Shown piece by piece: positions 24,445 through 31,830 of a stretch of 35,733 nucleotides of DNA (its first letter is position 1; each line of letters opens with the position of its first letter). The notes beneath the pieces are model-generated. The model did not search any database, was not told the DNA's origin, and saw only the letters and a program-made list of their open reading frames with translations. This DNA is from Psychrobacillus lasiicapitis (GTDB lineage: Bacteria; Bacillota; Bacilli; Bacillales_A; Planococcaceae). Where the stretch lies: NCBI RefSeq assembly GCF_006861795.1, contig NZ_VDGH01000003.1, forward strand, positions 292,774 through 328,506, read 5' to 3'. The translations under genes were made by a program, and so were the position numbers.

Positions 24445-24688
24445 TTATTTTTCCTCCATTTCTTAATGCAATCATAATATTGTTTGGATCAAAGCCTACA
24501 ATCCATTGACCATTCACTTCAGTTTGTGGCACTCCCATTTGTCCTGTTGTTTTTACAAGTCGTTGCATAACTTCAGGTTGTGTTTCCACATTCACTTCAA
24601 TAAAAGGAATGTTTTGTTCGGATAAAAAGTTCTTTAACATAACACAATAAGGACATTGTGTTGTTGTATATACTGTTACTGAATTCAT
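24437..24688 (-). CDS. Glutaredoxin-like thiol oxidoreductase
   Basis: An 83-residue glutaredoxin/NrdH-like protein with Cys12-Pro-Tyr-Cys15 (TTTQCPYCVMLKNFL) and the cis-proline segment QMGVPQTEVNG. It should reduce disulfides or persulfides on partner proteins. The frame starts at a TTG (24694), only four bases from the GGAG; the ATG at 24688 has better spacing and is preferred. It overlaps the DsrE-like gene by eight bases, suggesting a working pair, with the oxidoreductase resetting the sulfur carrier. A CsoR/CstR-type operator lies 56 bases upstream. Confidence 0.86.
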   Translation of the reverse strand: MNSVTVYTTTQCPYCVMLKNFLSEQNIPFIEVNVETQPEVMQRLVKTTGQMGVPQTEVNGQWIVGFDPNNIMIALRNGGKINE

Positions 24689-24743
24689 TTTCAAATCTCT
24701 CCTTAACGATTATTTGTAAATATCCTTCATTTCCGTCACCTAA

Positions 24744-24759
24744 ATACCATTAGGGGTAT
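24744..24759. promoter_or_regulatory. CsoR/CstR-type operator before grx-dsrE
   Basis: ATACCATTAGGGGTAT. It differs from the copper-type csoR operator at 31493-31509 (ATACCATTAGGGGGTAT) only by one G, so it may be a site where the two regulators overlap. Confidence 0.7.
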
Positions 24760-24777
24760 ATGAAATTCTAAAAAAAT

Positions 24778-25074
24778 TTACTCTTCCTTGCCTTCCCAAG
24801 AAAGCATGCCACCTTGCATATTGATCACGTTATAACCTTGATCTTCAAGGAATTCTGTTGCACGTCCACTTCTTCCTCCTGAACGACAAACCATGATATA
24901 CTCTTTTGACTTATCTAATTCATGCATACGAAACTCAACTAATCCTAATGGAATATTTATTGCTCCTGGAATTTTCCCATCTGCTACTTCATCTACCTCA
25001 CGCACGTCGATTATATTTAATAGCTTTCCTTCATTCATTAAAGTCTCCACTTCTTTTGCAGTCATTTCTTTCAT
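24778..25074 (-). CDS. Single-domain rhodanese
   Basis: A 98-residue cytoplasmic rhodanese domain. It has LLNIIDVREVDEVADGKIPGAINIP (about residues 18-42), the catalytic loop Cys63-Arg-Ser-Gly-Gly-Arg-Ser and the closing VINMQGGMLSWEG. Such proteins move sulfane sulfur from thiosulfate or persulfides to acceptor thiols through a cysteine persulfide. Its start follows the membrane rhodanese gene by 19 bases, so the two are co-transcribed. Confidence 0.9.
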   Translation of the reverse strand: MKEMTAKEVETLMNEGKLLNIIDVREVDEVADGKIPGAINIPLGLVEFRMHELDKSKEYIMVCRSGGRSGRATEFLEDQGYNVINMQGGMLSWEGKEE

Positions 25075-25093
25075 TTTAAGACCCCCTATTCTA

Positions 25094-25456
25094 TTATCTC
25101 CAGGTGCTTATGCCACCTTTTACATTTGTTACTTTAGTAAAGCCCATTTTTTTTAATATCTTAGTCGCTTTTTGACTTCTCATTCCACTTTGGCAAATAA
25201 CAATCACTTCTTTTTCCTTTAAAAGTTCCTTATCCGCTTTTTGAGAAAGTTGGTGAAGAGGAATATTTTTAAAGCCTTTGATATGATTACCTTTAAATTC
25301 ACCAGGTGTTCGAACATCCACAAATTGCTTTTCCCTGTTATTTAACTCTCCTTTTAAATCTGTTGTTGATAGTTGCCTCACTCCTTTTGTTGGTAGAGCA
25401 CGCTGTAAAATGAAAACTAAGAAAAGAGCGATAAGGATGTAAGTTAAGTATTCCAA
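25094..25456 (-). CDS. Membrane-anchored rhodanese (YqhL-like)
   Basis: A 120-residue protein with one N-terminal membrane helix (about residues 2-18, YLTYILIALFLVFIL) and a rhodanese domain: KQFVDVRTPGEFKGNHIKG, catalytic Cys88 in ICQSGMRSQKA, and VTNVKGGISTW. The topology probably leaves the catalytic domain in the cytoplasm. The frame begins at a GTG (25468), but AAGGTGG overlaps that codon and fits the TTG at 25456. An operator lies 28 bases upstream, so this gene and the next rhodanese form one regulated unit. Confidence 0.86.
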   Translation of the reverse strand: MEYLTYILIALFLVFILQRALPTKGVRQLSTTDLKGELNNREKQFVDVRTPGEFKGNHIKGFKNIPLHQLSQKADKELLKEKEVIVICQSGMRSQKATKILKKMGFTKVTNVKGGISTWR

Positions 25457-25484
25457 ATCTGTTACCACCTTAACGGAAATTATT

Positions 25485-25498
25485 TACCCCTCTGGGTA
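25485..25498. promoter_or_regulatory. CsoR/CstR-type operator before the rhodanese pair
   Basis: TACCCCTCTGGGTA, the same pseudo-palindromic pattern as the site before tusA with two changes in the centre. Confidence 0.7.
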
Positions 25499-25521
25499 TA
25501 AAAATGTATAAAAAAATAGAA

Positions 25522-25749
25522 TTAGCCCTTTTTAATCCAAAACTTTAATACATCATCTTCTTCCTCATGTTTCAGAAGCTCATGACCACCAGATTTAGCC
25601 CAGGCTGGGAAGTCATTTTTAGCTCCCTTATCTGTTGTGTGAACCTCTAGTAATTGACCCTCTTCAAGTGCATTTATGGCCATTTTACTTTTTACGATTG
25701 GCATTGGGCATGCTAATCCTTTTACATCTAATACTTTATCAACATTCAT
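25522..25749 (-). CDS. tusA: TusA/SirA family sulfur carrier
   Basis: A 75-residue TusA-like protein with the family motif Cys14-Pro-Met-Pro in VLDVKGLACPMPIVKSK, which carries the persulfide, and the later EVHTTDKGAKNDFPAWAKSGGHELL. It receives sulfane sulfur from rhodaneses and passes it to DsrE-like or other acceptors. It is the first enzyme-side gene after the regulator and has its own strong promoter overlapped by an operator. AGGAGG precedes the ATG. B. subtilis YrkI and YrkF carry related domains. Confidence 0.9.
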   Translation of the reverse strand: MNVDKVLDVKGLACPMPIVKSKMAINALEEGQLLEVHTTDKGAKNDFPAWAKSGGHELLKHEEEDDVLKFWIKKG

Positions 25750-25775
25750 TTTTATTCCTCCTTTTCTTTTACCGT

Positions 25776-25817
25776 TACCCCTACGGGTATATTAACGGAA
25801 GAAAAAAAAGATGTCAA
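25776..25817 (-). promoter_or_regulatory. tusA promoter with CstR-type operator
   Basis: On the minus strand TTGACA (25812-25817), exactly 17 bases, and TAATAT (25789-25794) form a strong promoter. The operator TACCCCTACGGGTA (25776-25789) starts at the -10 box and covers the start of transcription, a good place for repression. Confidence 0.78.
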
Positions 25818-25827
25818 CCCTTAAGTT

Positions 25828-26088
25828 TCATCTGCTTTTTACAAGCAAGTTGACAGCTTCTTTAATTAGTTCGTCCGTTTTTTCTCCATTTTTTTCAGCA
25901 TCTTGAACACATTCAACTAAGTTTGAACTTACAATCACACCTATTGTACGATCTACTGCTGAGCGAACAGCCGACAACTGGGTAATGACATCTTTACAAT
26001 CTTTGTTTTCTTCCATCATTTTTAAGATCCCGCGAAGTTGCCCTTCCATACGCTTTACTCTATTTTTAAGTTGATCATTATATTCCAT
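25828..26088 (-). CDS. cstR: CstR-type persulfide-sensing repressor (CsoR/DUF156 family)
   Basis: An 86-residue all-helical DUF156 regulator. It has Cys31 (NKDCKDVITQLSAVRSA) and Cys60 (SSNLVEC), with Asn56 where copper-sensing CsoR has histidine. Cys31/Cys60 without the histidine is the signature of CstR, which forms interprotein polysulfide bridges when it meets persulfides and leaves the DNA. It heads the sulfur cluster, and five matching operators lie in the cluster, including one in its own promoter. Compare the true CsoR at 31127-31459, which keeps Cys-His-Cys. B. subtilis YrkD is the probable counterpart. Confidence 0.9.
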   Translation of the reverse strand: MEYNDQLKNRVKRMEGQLRGILKMMEENKDCKDVITQLSAVRSAVDRTIGVIVSSNLVECVQDAEKNGEKTDELIKEAVNLLVKSR

Positions 26089-26134
26089 AGAAGTTCACCT
26101 CCAAGTTCATCACAAAATTACTGACAGTCATCAT

Positions 26135-26161
26135 ATTATACCCTCACAGGTATATTGTCAA
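26135..26161 (-). promoter_or_regulatory. cstR promoter with CstR-type operator
   Basis: On the minus strand TTGACA (26156-26161) is followed by TATAAT (26135-26140) at 15 bases, or a weaker TAATAT at 17. The operator ATACCCTCACAGGTAT (26138-26153) fills the spacer. A short spacer filled by an operator fits tight autorepression. Confidence 0.72.
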
Positions 26162-26193
26162 CACTGACAACTAGTCCTACCCTATTAATTCAA

Positions 26194-26604
26194 CTACTTA
26201 TTAATAACAATTGATAATTTATAATTTGCATGTTTGTTTAAATCTTCCAGAAATTCACCTAATGCTTTATTCGATGGAAATTTGCATTCGAGAAGATAAC
26301 AACCATCCCCACTGATTTTATAATTATGGATTATGTATGCTTCTTGAGTTTTTATAAACGATAGATAAGGTTGATGGTAAGTACTTTGTGTAATAATCGT
26401 AATAAAAGCGTGTATAAAATACCCTAATTTAGTTTGATTAACTTTTATTGTATACCCCTCTATCAAGCCATTATCCTCTAACTTGGCAACTCTACCTGAA
26501 GCAGCTTGTCCAGTTAAATGGACCTTCTCACCCAATTCTTTCATGGTGATACGACTGTTTTTGGATAGCTCATCCAAAATAAGCTGATCTGTGTTATCTA
26601 ACAT
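26194..26604 (-). CDS. Lrp/AsnC family transcriptional regulator
   Basis: A 136-residue regulator with an N-terminal helix-turn-helix (about residues 19-44, RITMKELGEKVHLTGQAASGRVAKLE) and a C-terminal RAM-like ligand domain (about 60-130). The frame is open to 26622, but AAAGGAG sits before the ATG at 26604. It is divergent from the metallo-hydrolase gene across 116 bases that contain inverted repeats, so it probably controls that gene and itself. The effector is unknown; amino acids are usual for the family. Confidence 0.87.
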   Translation of the reverse strand: MLDNTDQLILDELSKNSRITMKELGEKVHLTGQAASGRVAKLEDNGLIEGYTIKVNQTKLGYFIHAFITIITQSTYHQPYLSFIKTQEAYIIHNYKISGDGCYLLECKFPSNKALGEFLEDLNKHANYKLSIVINK

Positions 26605-26625
26605 TTGTTCAACTCCTTTCATTTA

Positions 26626-26651
26626 TCAAGTCAAACCGCAAAAAGACTTGA
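26626..26651. promoter_or_regulatory. Inverted repeat, candidate Lrp operator
   Basis: TCAAGTC (26626-26632) and GACTTGA (26645-26651) are perfect reverse complements 12 bases apart, just upstream of the lrp-like gene in the divergent gap. A second small palindrome, ATAGTATAAACTAT, lies nearer the hydrolase gene. Confidence 0.5.
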
Positions 26652-26720
26652 ATTTATCTATGTAACGCTGATTGACCATAGTATAAACTATATACGAATC
26701 AAAGAAAAGGAGTTGTAATT

Positions 26721-27479
26721 ATGGATATTCAACTTATTCGAAATGCTACGCTCGTTGTTCAATATGCAGGCAAAAAGTTTTTAATAGACCCAATGTTAGC
26801 AGAGAAAGGAACTTACCCACCTTTTCCTAATTCATTAAGACAAGACCAAAACAATCCACTGGTTAATTTGGTTACACCAATTAATGAATTAATTAATGTC
26901 GATGCGGTAATCGTCACACATCTACATTTAGATCACTGGGATGATGCCGCTATAGAAGCATTGCCAAAAGATATTAAATTATTTGTTCAAAATGCGCAGG
27001 ATGCGACAGTAATTCAAAACGCTGGTTTCAATAATATAGAAGTTTTACAAGAAGATACGCTCTTTGAAGATGTTCAATTAGTTAAAACAAAAGGGGAACA
27101 TGGAAGAGGACCGGTGTTAGAACTTGCCGGTCAAGTATGTGGCGTTGTCTTCAAGCATCCAAGTGAAAAAACTTTATATGTAGCAGGAGATACTGTTTGG
27201 TATGAAGCTGTTCAAGAAGTGATTGAGACACATAAACCGGAAGTAATTGTTGTAAATGCTGGAGACAATCAATTCCTTGAAGGCGGTTCGCTCGTAATGG
27301 GGAAAGATGATGTTTATGAAGTGTATAAAGCTGCTCCTGACGCAAAAATTATTTCGGTCCATATGGAAGCTGTCAATCACTGGACATTATCGAGAGAAGA
27401 ATTGAAAAGCTTTAGTCAGGAAAAAGGAATCTCTTCCAATGTATTAGTGCCAGACGATGGCGAATCCTACTCATTCTAA
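26721..27479 (+). CDS. Metallo-beta-lactamase fold hydrolase (UlaG-like)
   Basis: A 252-residue cytoplasmic hydrolase with His67-x-His69-x-Asp71-His72 in VTHLHLDHWDD, the later LYVAGDTVWY aspartate and SVHMEAVNHW near the C-terminus. The N-terminal strand pattern (IQLIRNATLVVQYAGKKFLIDPML) fits the UlaG-like group. These proteins hydrolyse phosphodiester, lactone or related bonds; the substrate is unknown. It is a single gene with AAAGGAG before the ATG, divergent from the lrp-like gene and followed by a terminator. Confidence 0.85.
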   Translation: MDIQLIRNATLVVQYAGKKFLIDPMLAEKGTYPPFPNSLRQDQNNPLVNLVTPINELINVDAVIVTHLHLDHWDDAAIEALPKDIKLFVQNAQDATVIQNAGFNNIEVLQEDTLFEDVQLVKTKGEHGRGPVLELAGQVCGVVFKHPSEKTLYVAGDTVWYEAVQEVIETHKPEVIVVNAGDNQFLEGGSLVMGKDDVYEVYKAAPDAKIISVHMEAVNHWTLSREELKSFSQEKGISSNVLVPDDGESYSF

Positions 27480-27483
27480 GCAT

Positions 27484-27522
27484 AAAAACAGACAGAAAAA
27501 CAACATTTCTGTCTGTTTTTTT
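27484..27522 (+). terminator. Intrinsic terminator after the UlaG-like gene
   Basis: AAAACAGACAGAAA pairs with TTTCTGTCTGTTTT across an eight-base loop, and a T-run follows. Confidence 0.85.
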
Positions 27523-27617
27523 ATCCATATTTCATAGTTGTCCATTTGATTTAAAAACGGAATTCCTTGTTTAATATAGATGAATGTAAAGACATCAGGA
27601 AAGGATTTTTCAATCAA

Positions 27618-28181
27618 TTAACGCTCATATCCGTCTACTACTACATCTAACTTTCCTGTTTCCGGGCAGATTACAAGCCCATGGACACTTATGTGTTTGG
27701 GAAACATCGGATGATTCTTGACCATATTAACGCTTTGTTCGACACTTTCTTCAACTGATTGAAATCCTGTTAACCAGCTTTTAACGTCAATACCTGCATT
27801 CATTAAGGTTGGTAGGACGGTTTCATCTAATCCGCCTTCCTTACATTTTTCTAAGAAAGAATTAGGCTCTAACCCATTCATTCCACAACCATGATGTCCA
27901 ACGATCGCGACTTCTTTTGCACCAAGCTCATAAACGGCAACTAATATACTTCGCATGACACTTCCAAATGGATGCGACACAATTGCTCCCGCATTTTTAA
28001 TAAGCTTAATGTCACCATTTTTTATGTTCATTGCTTTGGGCAATAATTCCACAAGTCGTGTATCCATACAAGTAAGAATCACCATTTTTTTATTAGGAAA
28101 TTTGGTCGTTTCATATTTTTCATATTCTTTATCTTCAACAAATTTGTTATTGTATTCAAGAATCTCAGAAATTAATGTCAT
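27618..28181 (-). CDS. Beta-class carbonic anhydrase
   Basis: A 187-residue enzyme that interconverts CO2 and bicarbonate in the cytoplasm. The zinc ligands are Cys38 in TCMDTR, His96 and Cys99 in GHHGCG, and the catalytic Asp40-Arg42 dyad is intact. It is of the short form resembling B. subtilis YtiB. It stands alone, between a convergent hydrolase gene and the copper operon. A TTGAAT/AATAAT promoter lies upstream on the minus strand. Confidence 0.9.
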   Translation of the reverse strand: MTLISEILEYNNKFVEDKEYEKYETTKFPNKKMVILTCMDTRLVELLPKAMNIKNGDIKLIKNAGAIVSHPFGSVMRSILVAVYELGAKEVAIVGHHGCGMNGLEPNSFLEKCKEGGLDETVLPTLMNAGIDVKSWLTGFQSVEESVEQSVNMVKNHPMFPKHISVHGLVICPETGKLDVVVDGYER

Positions 28182-28208
28182 TTATATCACTCCTATATAG
28201 TTTATAAA

Positions 28209-28237
28209 ATTATTTCATAACTTTCTTTTATATTCAA
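28209..28237 (-). promoter_or_regulatory. Candidate SigA promoter for the carbonic anhydrase
   Basis: On the minus strand TTGAAT (28232-28237), 17 bases, and AATAAT (28209-28214), about 28 bases before the start codon. Confidence 0.5.
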
Positions 28238-28352
28238 TATACAATAACTCCAATTGTTCTTACTATATATAGAAGCCTCTGAATTAACATGGAGTAATAT
28301 GTAATCTATAGAGGAAACAGTGTAAACACCGTTCACTCTATAGTTAACTAAT

Positions 28353-30770
28353 CTATTTTTCTAATTTCACTCTTTGCAAACGTAAAGCATTTAACACGAC
28401 TGACACAGAGCTAAATGCCATTGCTGCCCCTGCAACCCATGGAGCAAGTAACCCGATGGCTGCAATAGGAATACCAAGTGTATTGTAGCCAAATGCCCAG
28501 AATAAGTTTTGTTTAATATTGCGCATTGTTTTGCGACTCATTAAAATTGCATCGGCAATACTATTTAAATCTCCTCGGATTAGCGTAACGTCAGCGGCTT
28601 CCATCGCAACGTCAGTCCCCGTCCCAATAGCCATCCCAATATCAGCTGTAGCTAGTGCTGGAGCGTCATTAATACCATCGCCGACCATCGCCACTTTTTT
28701 ACCGGTCGCTTGCAGTTTCTTCACCTCTTCTGCTTTACCTTCTGGAAGAACTTCTGCAATCACCTCGTCAACACCTACCTCTTTCCCAATAGCTTGTGCT
28801 GCTCGCTTATTATCACCTGTCATCATAATGACTTTGATACCCATTTCTTTTAAACGACGTACAGCTTCCACTGATGTGTCTTTGATCGTATCTGCTACAG
28901 CAACTAGCCCTGCATATTGTCCATTAATCCCAGCTAGCATCGCTGTTTTACCGTCGCTCTCCAATTTCTCCATTGTTGGAAGAACAGCTGTAATATCGAT
29001 GCCGTATTGCTGCATGAGCTTACGTGTTCCAATGACCACGCCTTGACCTGAAACGGTTGTTTGCACACCATACCCTGGAATTGCTTCGAAGAATTGGACG
29101 TCACCAAGTTCAATACCTTTTTCCCCAATCCCTTGTACGATTGCTTGTGCTAATGGGTGCTCGGATTGTTTTTCTGCTGCACCGATCAATGATAAAAATT
29201 TCTCTTCGTCTTGATCAGCTACTACTAAAACATCTGTTAGTACAGGTTTACCATGTGTTACAGTTCCTGTTTTATCCACAACGACTGTATCGATGCTTTG
29301 CGTTTGTTCTAAATGCTCGCCGCCTTTGAATAAAATACCAAATTCAGCTGCACGACCCGAACCTGCCATAATAGAAGTCGGTGTCGCTAAACCAAGAGCA
29401 CAAGGACAAGCGATAACTAATACCGCGATTAACACTTCCAGTGCAGGCGTAAACTCACCTGGTTTAACCCAAATAATCCATACTAGGAAGGTAAGAATCG
29501 CGATTCCTACTACAATCGGTACAAAAATACCTGATATTTGATCCGCCATACGTTGAATTGGTGCTTTTGATCCTTGAGCGTCTTCTACTACTTTAATAAT
29601 TTGAGCCAATGCTGTGTCACGACCAACTTTTGTAGCTTTCATTTTTATAAAACCATTTTTATTAATCGTCGAACCGTATAAGACATCACCGCTTTTTTTA
29701 TCAACCGGCAAACTTTCACCTGTTAACATGGATTCATCAACGGCTGACGTCCCTTCTAGTACTTCTCCGTCAACTGGAATTTTTTCACCTGGCTTTACTA
29801 AAATAGTATCTCCAATTACTACTTCTGCTAATGGTATCTCTTTTTCAATACCGTCACGTAAAACGATTGCTGTTTTTGCTTGAAGTCCCATTAATTTTTT
29901 AATCGCTTCAGATGAACGGCCTTTAGCTTTGGCCTCAAATAATTTACCTAAAACAATAAGTGTAATCAATACAGCACTTGTTTCAAAATATAGGTGAGGA
30001 CTGTGATGTGTACCAGCTGTAATAATTGCCTGATAAACACTATAAAAATAGGCTGCAGAAGTACCCATAACAACAAGCACATCCATATTGGCACCGCCAT
30101 TACGAAGCGTTTTATATGCACCGACATAAAACTGTTTTCCGATAATAAATTGTACCGGTGTTGCTAAAATTAGTTGTATCCATGGATTCATTAAAAAGTC
30201 TGGCACGTATAAAAATGATGTAAAAGAAAAGTGCGCTACCATCGTCCATAATAATGGTAACGATAAAATAGCCGATGCAATAAACTTACGTTTCTGTTCT
30301 TTGATGGCCTTTTCACGGTGGTCTACTTGTTGTTTATCTTCTTGCTTTTGATGTGCACCGTAACCAAGCTTCTCTACCTTCGCAATAATGTCCGCAATTG
30401 TTACTTCTGATGGATTAAATTCGATTGTTGCTTTTTCAAGCGCTAAATTAACGTTCGCTGATGCAACACCTTCCATTTTATTTAACCCTTTTTCAATACG
30501 AGTAGAACATGCTGCACAAGTCATTCCTGTAATATCAAATTCCGCTTTTTCTTTCATTACACCATAGCCAAGTGCTTCAATTTTCTTTTCCAAATCTACT
30601 GCATTCAGTTTGGATGGGTCATATTTAATCGATGATTTTTCTAATGCCAAGTTGACTGTTGCTTGCTCGACACCTTCCATTTTGTTGAGCCCTTTTTCTA
30701 TACGGGTAGCACATGCCGCACAGGTCATTCCAGTAATTTGTATATTTGATTCTTTTACTTCTATACTCAT
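28353..30770 (-). CDS. copA: Copper-exporting P1B-type ATPase CopA
   Basis: An 805-residue ATPase that pumps Cu(I) out of the cytoplasm. Two N-terminal heavy-metal domains carry GMTCAAC motifs (Cys17/Cys20 and Cys85/Cys88) and are nearly identical to each other around [13 protein letters not shown], pointing to recent duplication or gene conversion. Then come eight membrane segments, the actuator motif LTGES, the ion-binding Cys-Pro-Cys in [13 protein letters not shown], the phosphorylation site DKTGT, the SEHPLA nucleotide motif and [17 protein letters not shown] precedes the ATG, with a CsoR-type operator 15 bases upstream of the start. A weak inverted repeat (28306-28343) follows the stop. 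Confidence 0.95.
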   Translation of the reverse strand: MSIEVKESNIQITGMTCAACATRIEKGLNKMEGVEQATVNLALEKSSIKYDPSKLNAVDLEKKIEALGYGVMKEKAEFDITGMTCAACSTRIEKGLNKMEGVASANVNLALEKATIEFNPSEVTIADIIAKVEKLGYGAHQKQEDKQQVDHREKAIKEQKRKFIASAILSLPLLWTMVAHFSFTSFLYVPDFLMNPWIQLILATPVQFIIGKQFYVGAYKTLRNGGANMDVLVVMGTSAAYFYSVYQAIITAGTHHSPHLYFETSAVLITLIVLGKLFEAKAKGRSSEAIKKLMGLQAKTAIVLRDGIEKEIPLAEVVIGDTILVKPGEKIPVDGEVLEGTSAVDESMLTGESLPVDKKSGDVLYGSTINKNGFIKMKATKVGRDTALAQIIKVVEDAQGSKAPIQRMADQISGIFVPIVVGIAILTFLVWIIWVKPGEFTPALEVLIAVLVIACPCALGLATPTSIMAGSGRAAEFGILFKGGEHLEQTQSIDTVVVDKTGTVTHGKPVLTDVLVVADQDEEKFLSLIGAAEKQSEHPLAQAIVQGIGEKGIELGDVQFFEAIPGYGVQTTVSGQGVVIGTRKLMQQYGIDITAVLPTMEKLESDGKTAMLAGINGQYAGLVAVADTIKDTSVEAVRRLKEMGIKVIMMTGDNKRAAQAIGKEVGVDEVIAEVLPEGKAEEVKKLQATGKKVAMVGDGINDAPALATADIGMAIGTGTDVAMEAADVTLIRGDLNSIADAILMSRKTMRNIKQNLFWAFGYNTLGIPIAAIGLLAPWVAGAAMAFSSVSVVLNALRLQRVKLEK

Positions 30771-30785
30771 AATGTTTACCTCCTC

Positions 30786-30802
30786 ATACCTATTAGGGGT
30801 AT
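30786..30802. promoter_or_regulatory. CsoR-type operator before copA
   Basis: ATACCTATTAGGGGTAT, ending just before the copA ribosome binding site. It shows that copA can be controlled separately from copZ. Confidence 0.75.
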
Positions 30803-30819
30803 AATTTATTGAAAATGAG

Positions 30820-30841
30820 AGAGTGCTTTAAAAAGCACTCT
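30820..30841 (-). terminator. Hairpin between copZ and copA
   Basis: AGAGTGCTTT and AAAGCACTCT are perfect arms around two bases, placed directly after the copZ stop codon. The tail on the minus strand is only partly T-rich, so this is likely a weak terminator or RNA-stabilising stem that lets copZ be made in excess of copA. Confidence 0.5.
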
Positions 30842-31048
30842 TTATTCTACCTCATATCCTTGATCTTCAATCGTTTCTTTAATTGTATCAAGTGTTACTT
30901 GCGATTCATCGAATGCTACCTCGACTTGAGCATCCGCTAGGTTCACTTTTACTTGTTCTACTCCTGCTAATTGACCAACGCTTCCCTCGACTGCATTCAC
31001 ACAATGCCCACAAGACATACCCTGTACTTCTAAAGTTATATTTTTCAT
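30842..31048 (-). CDS. copZ: Copper chaperone CopZ
   Basis: A 68-residue single heavy-metal-associated domain with the Cu(I)-binding motif MSCGHC (Cys13, Cys16) and the ferredoxin-like beta-alpha pattern ending in IKETIEDQGYEVE. It delivers Cu(I) to the N-terminal domains of CopA and can pass copper to CsoR. It lies between csoR and copA with its own operator upstream. GGAG precedes the ATG. Confidence 0.94.
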   Translation of the reverse strand: MKNITLEVQGMSCGHCVNAVEGSVGQLAGVEQVKVNLADAQVEVAFDESQVTLDTIKETIEDQGYEVE

Positions 31049-31076
31049 GTTTTTTCTCTCCTTTTTTATTCTCCCC

Positions 31077-31095
31077 TATACGCCATAGGGGTATA
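31077..31095. promoter_or_regulatory. CsoR-type operator before copZ
   Basis: TATACGCCATAGGGGTATA, a pseudo-palindrome between csoR and copZ with the TATAC/GTATA ends and the G-run of the family. Confidence 0.72.
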
Positions 31096-31126
31096 TATTA
31101 AATAAAAAAATAGTTCACTATTCTTT

Positions 31127-31459
31127 TTATTTTTTCATTAGCTTTTGAATCGTTACTACTAATTCGTCTAATACTTCTTCATCACCTTCTGAAAGACGAT
31201 CAACGACACATCCTTTTAAATGACCTTCTAACAGAATTTTGGCAACGCTATTTAACGCAGACTGTGTAGCAGACAGTTGTGTGATCACATCATCACAGTA
31301 AACATCTTTTTCTATCATTCCTTTAATACCGCGAATTTGACCCTCGATTCGATTTAATCGGGTCGTCAAATTATCTTTCACATGCTCTGGATGATGACTC
31401 TTTCGGCATGAGGTAACCTCTTCTGTATGGCAAGCTACTTCATTCACTAAGTTTTCCAT
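31127..31459 (-). CDS. csoR: Copper-sensing repressor CsoR with Cys/His-rich N-terminal tail
   Basis: A 110-residue DUF156 repressor with the full Cu(I) ligand set Cys55 (VYCDDVITQLSA), His80 and Cys84 (GHLKGC). Copper binding releases it from DNA and derepresses the export genes. It has an N-terminal extension of about 30 residues holding Cys10, His11, Cys18, His22, His23 and His26, which may bind extra metal. The gene is first in csoR-copZ-copA, and its own promoter carries an operator. No better internal start is visible: the alternative would lack a ribosome binding site. Confidence 0.93.
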   Translation of the reverse strand: MENLVNEVACHTEEVTSCRKSHHPEHVKDNLTTRLNRIEGQIRGIKGMIEKDVYCDDVITQLSATQSALNSVAKILLEGHLKGCVVDRLSEGDEEVLDELVVTIQKLMKK

Positions 31460-31484
31460 CTGTTTAACCTACTAACTTGATTAC

Positions 31485-31514
31485 ATCTTATCATACCATT
31501 AGGGGGTATGTAAA
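31485..31514 (-). promoter_or_regulatory. csoR promoter with CsoR-type operator
   Basis: On the minus strand TTTACA (31509-31514), 18 bases, and TAAGAT (31485-31490). The operator CATACCATTAGGGGGTATG (31492-31510) fills the spacer between the boxes. Confidence 0.75.
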
Positions 31515-31672
31515 GTTAGAAGTACGAATTTTATCTTGTAATTTTTTGCGCCTAACATTTAGTTTAACGGAGTAATTACTATTGAAAAAAATAACTTTTC
31601 TAAAAACAAAACATCCATTCGACATCATAAGCCCTCTGTTTGGAAAGCGTCAATTAGTTGACTGAATATTCT

Positions 31673-31705
31673 ATAATTGAGAATTCCTTAAGATAATTGA
31701 GAATT
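31673..31705 (+). repeat. Direct repeat pair, 13 bp with 20-bp period
   Basis: ATAATTGAGAATT occurs at 31673-31685 and 31693-31705, about two helical turns apart, in the otherwise gene-free gap 31515-31830. It could be a tandem regulator site; I see no gene in this gap. Confidence 0.6.
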
Positions 31706-31830
31706 TATAAATGAAATAAAAATATACTTCCTTTCTGTTTCTAACCCATGAAAAGACGCATCAAGTCAATAAAACTATTATTAGCATCAGTATTAACCGA
31801 TGACTCGTACTATAGGACAGAGTAGAATTG

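Noticed and set aside
28306..28343. Strong terminator after copA
   Set aside because: CTATAGAG/CTCTATAG arms exist, but the loop is large and no T-run follows on the minus strand, so it is mentioned only as a weak inverted repeat.
28519..29046. 175-codon open frame antisense to copA
   Set aside because: It is a shadow of the strongly biased copA sequence, rich in Ser/Ala/Pro with no start signal.
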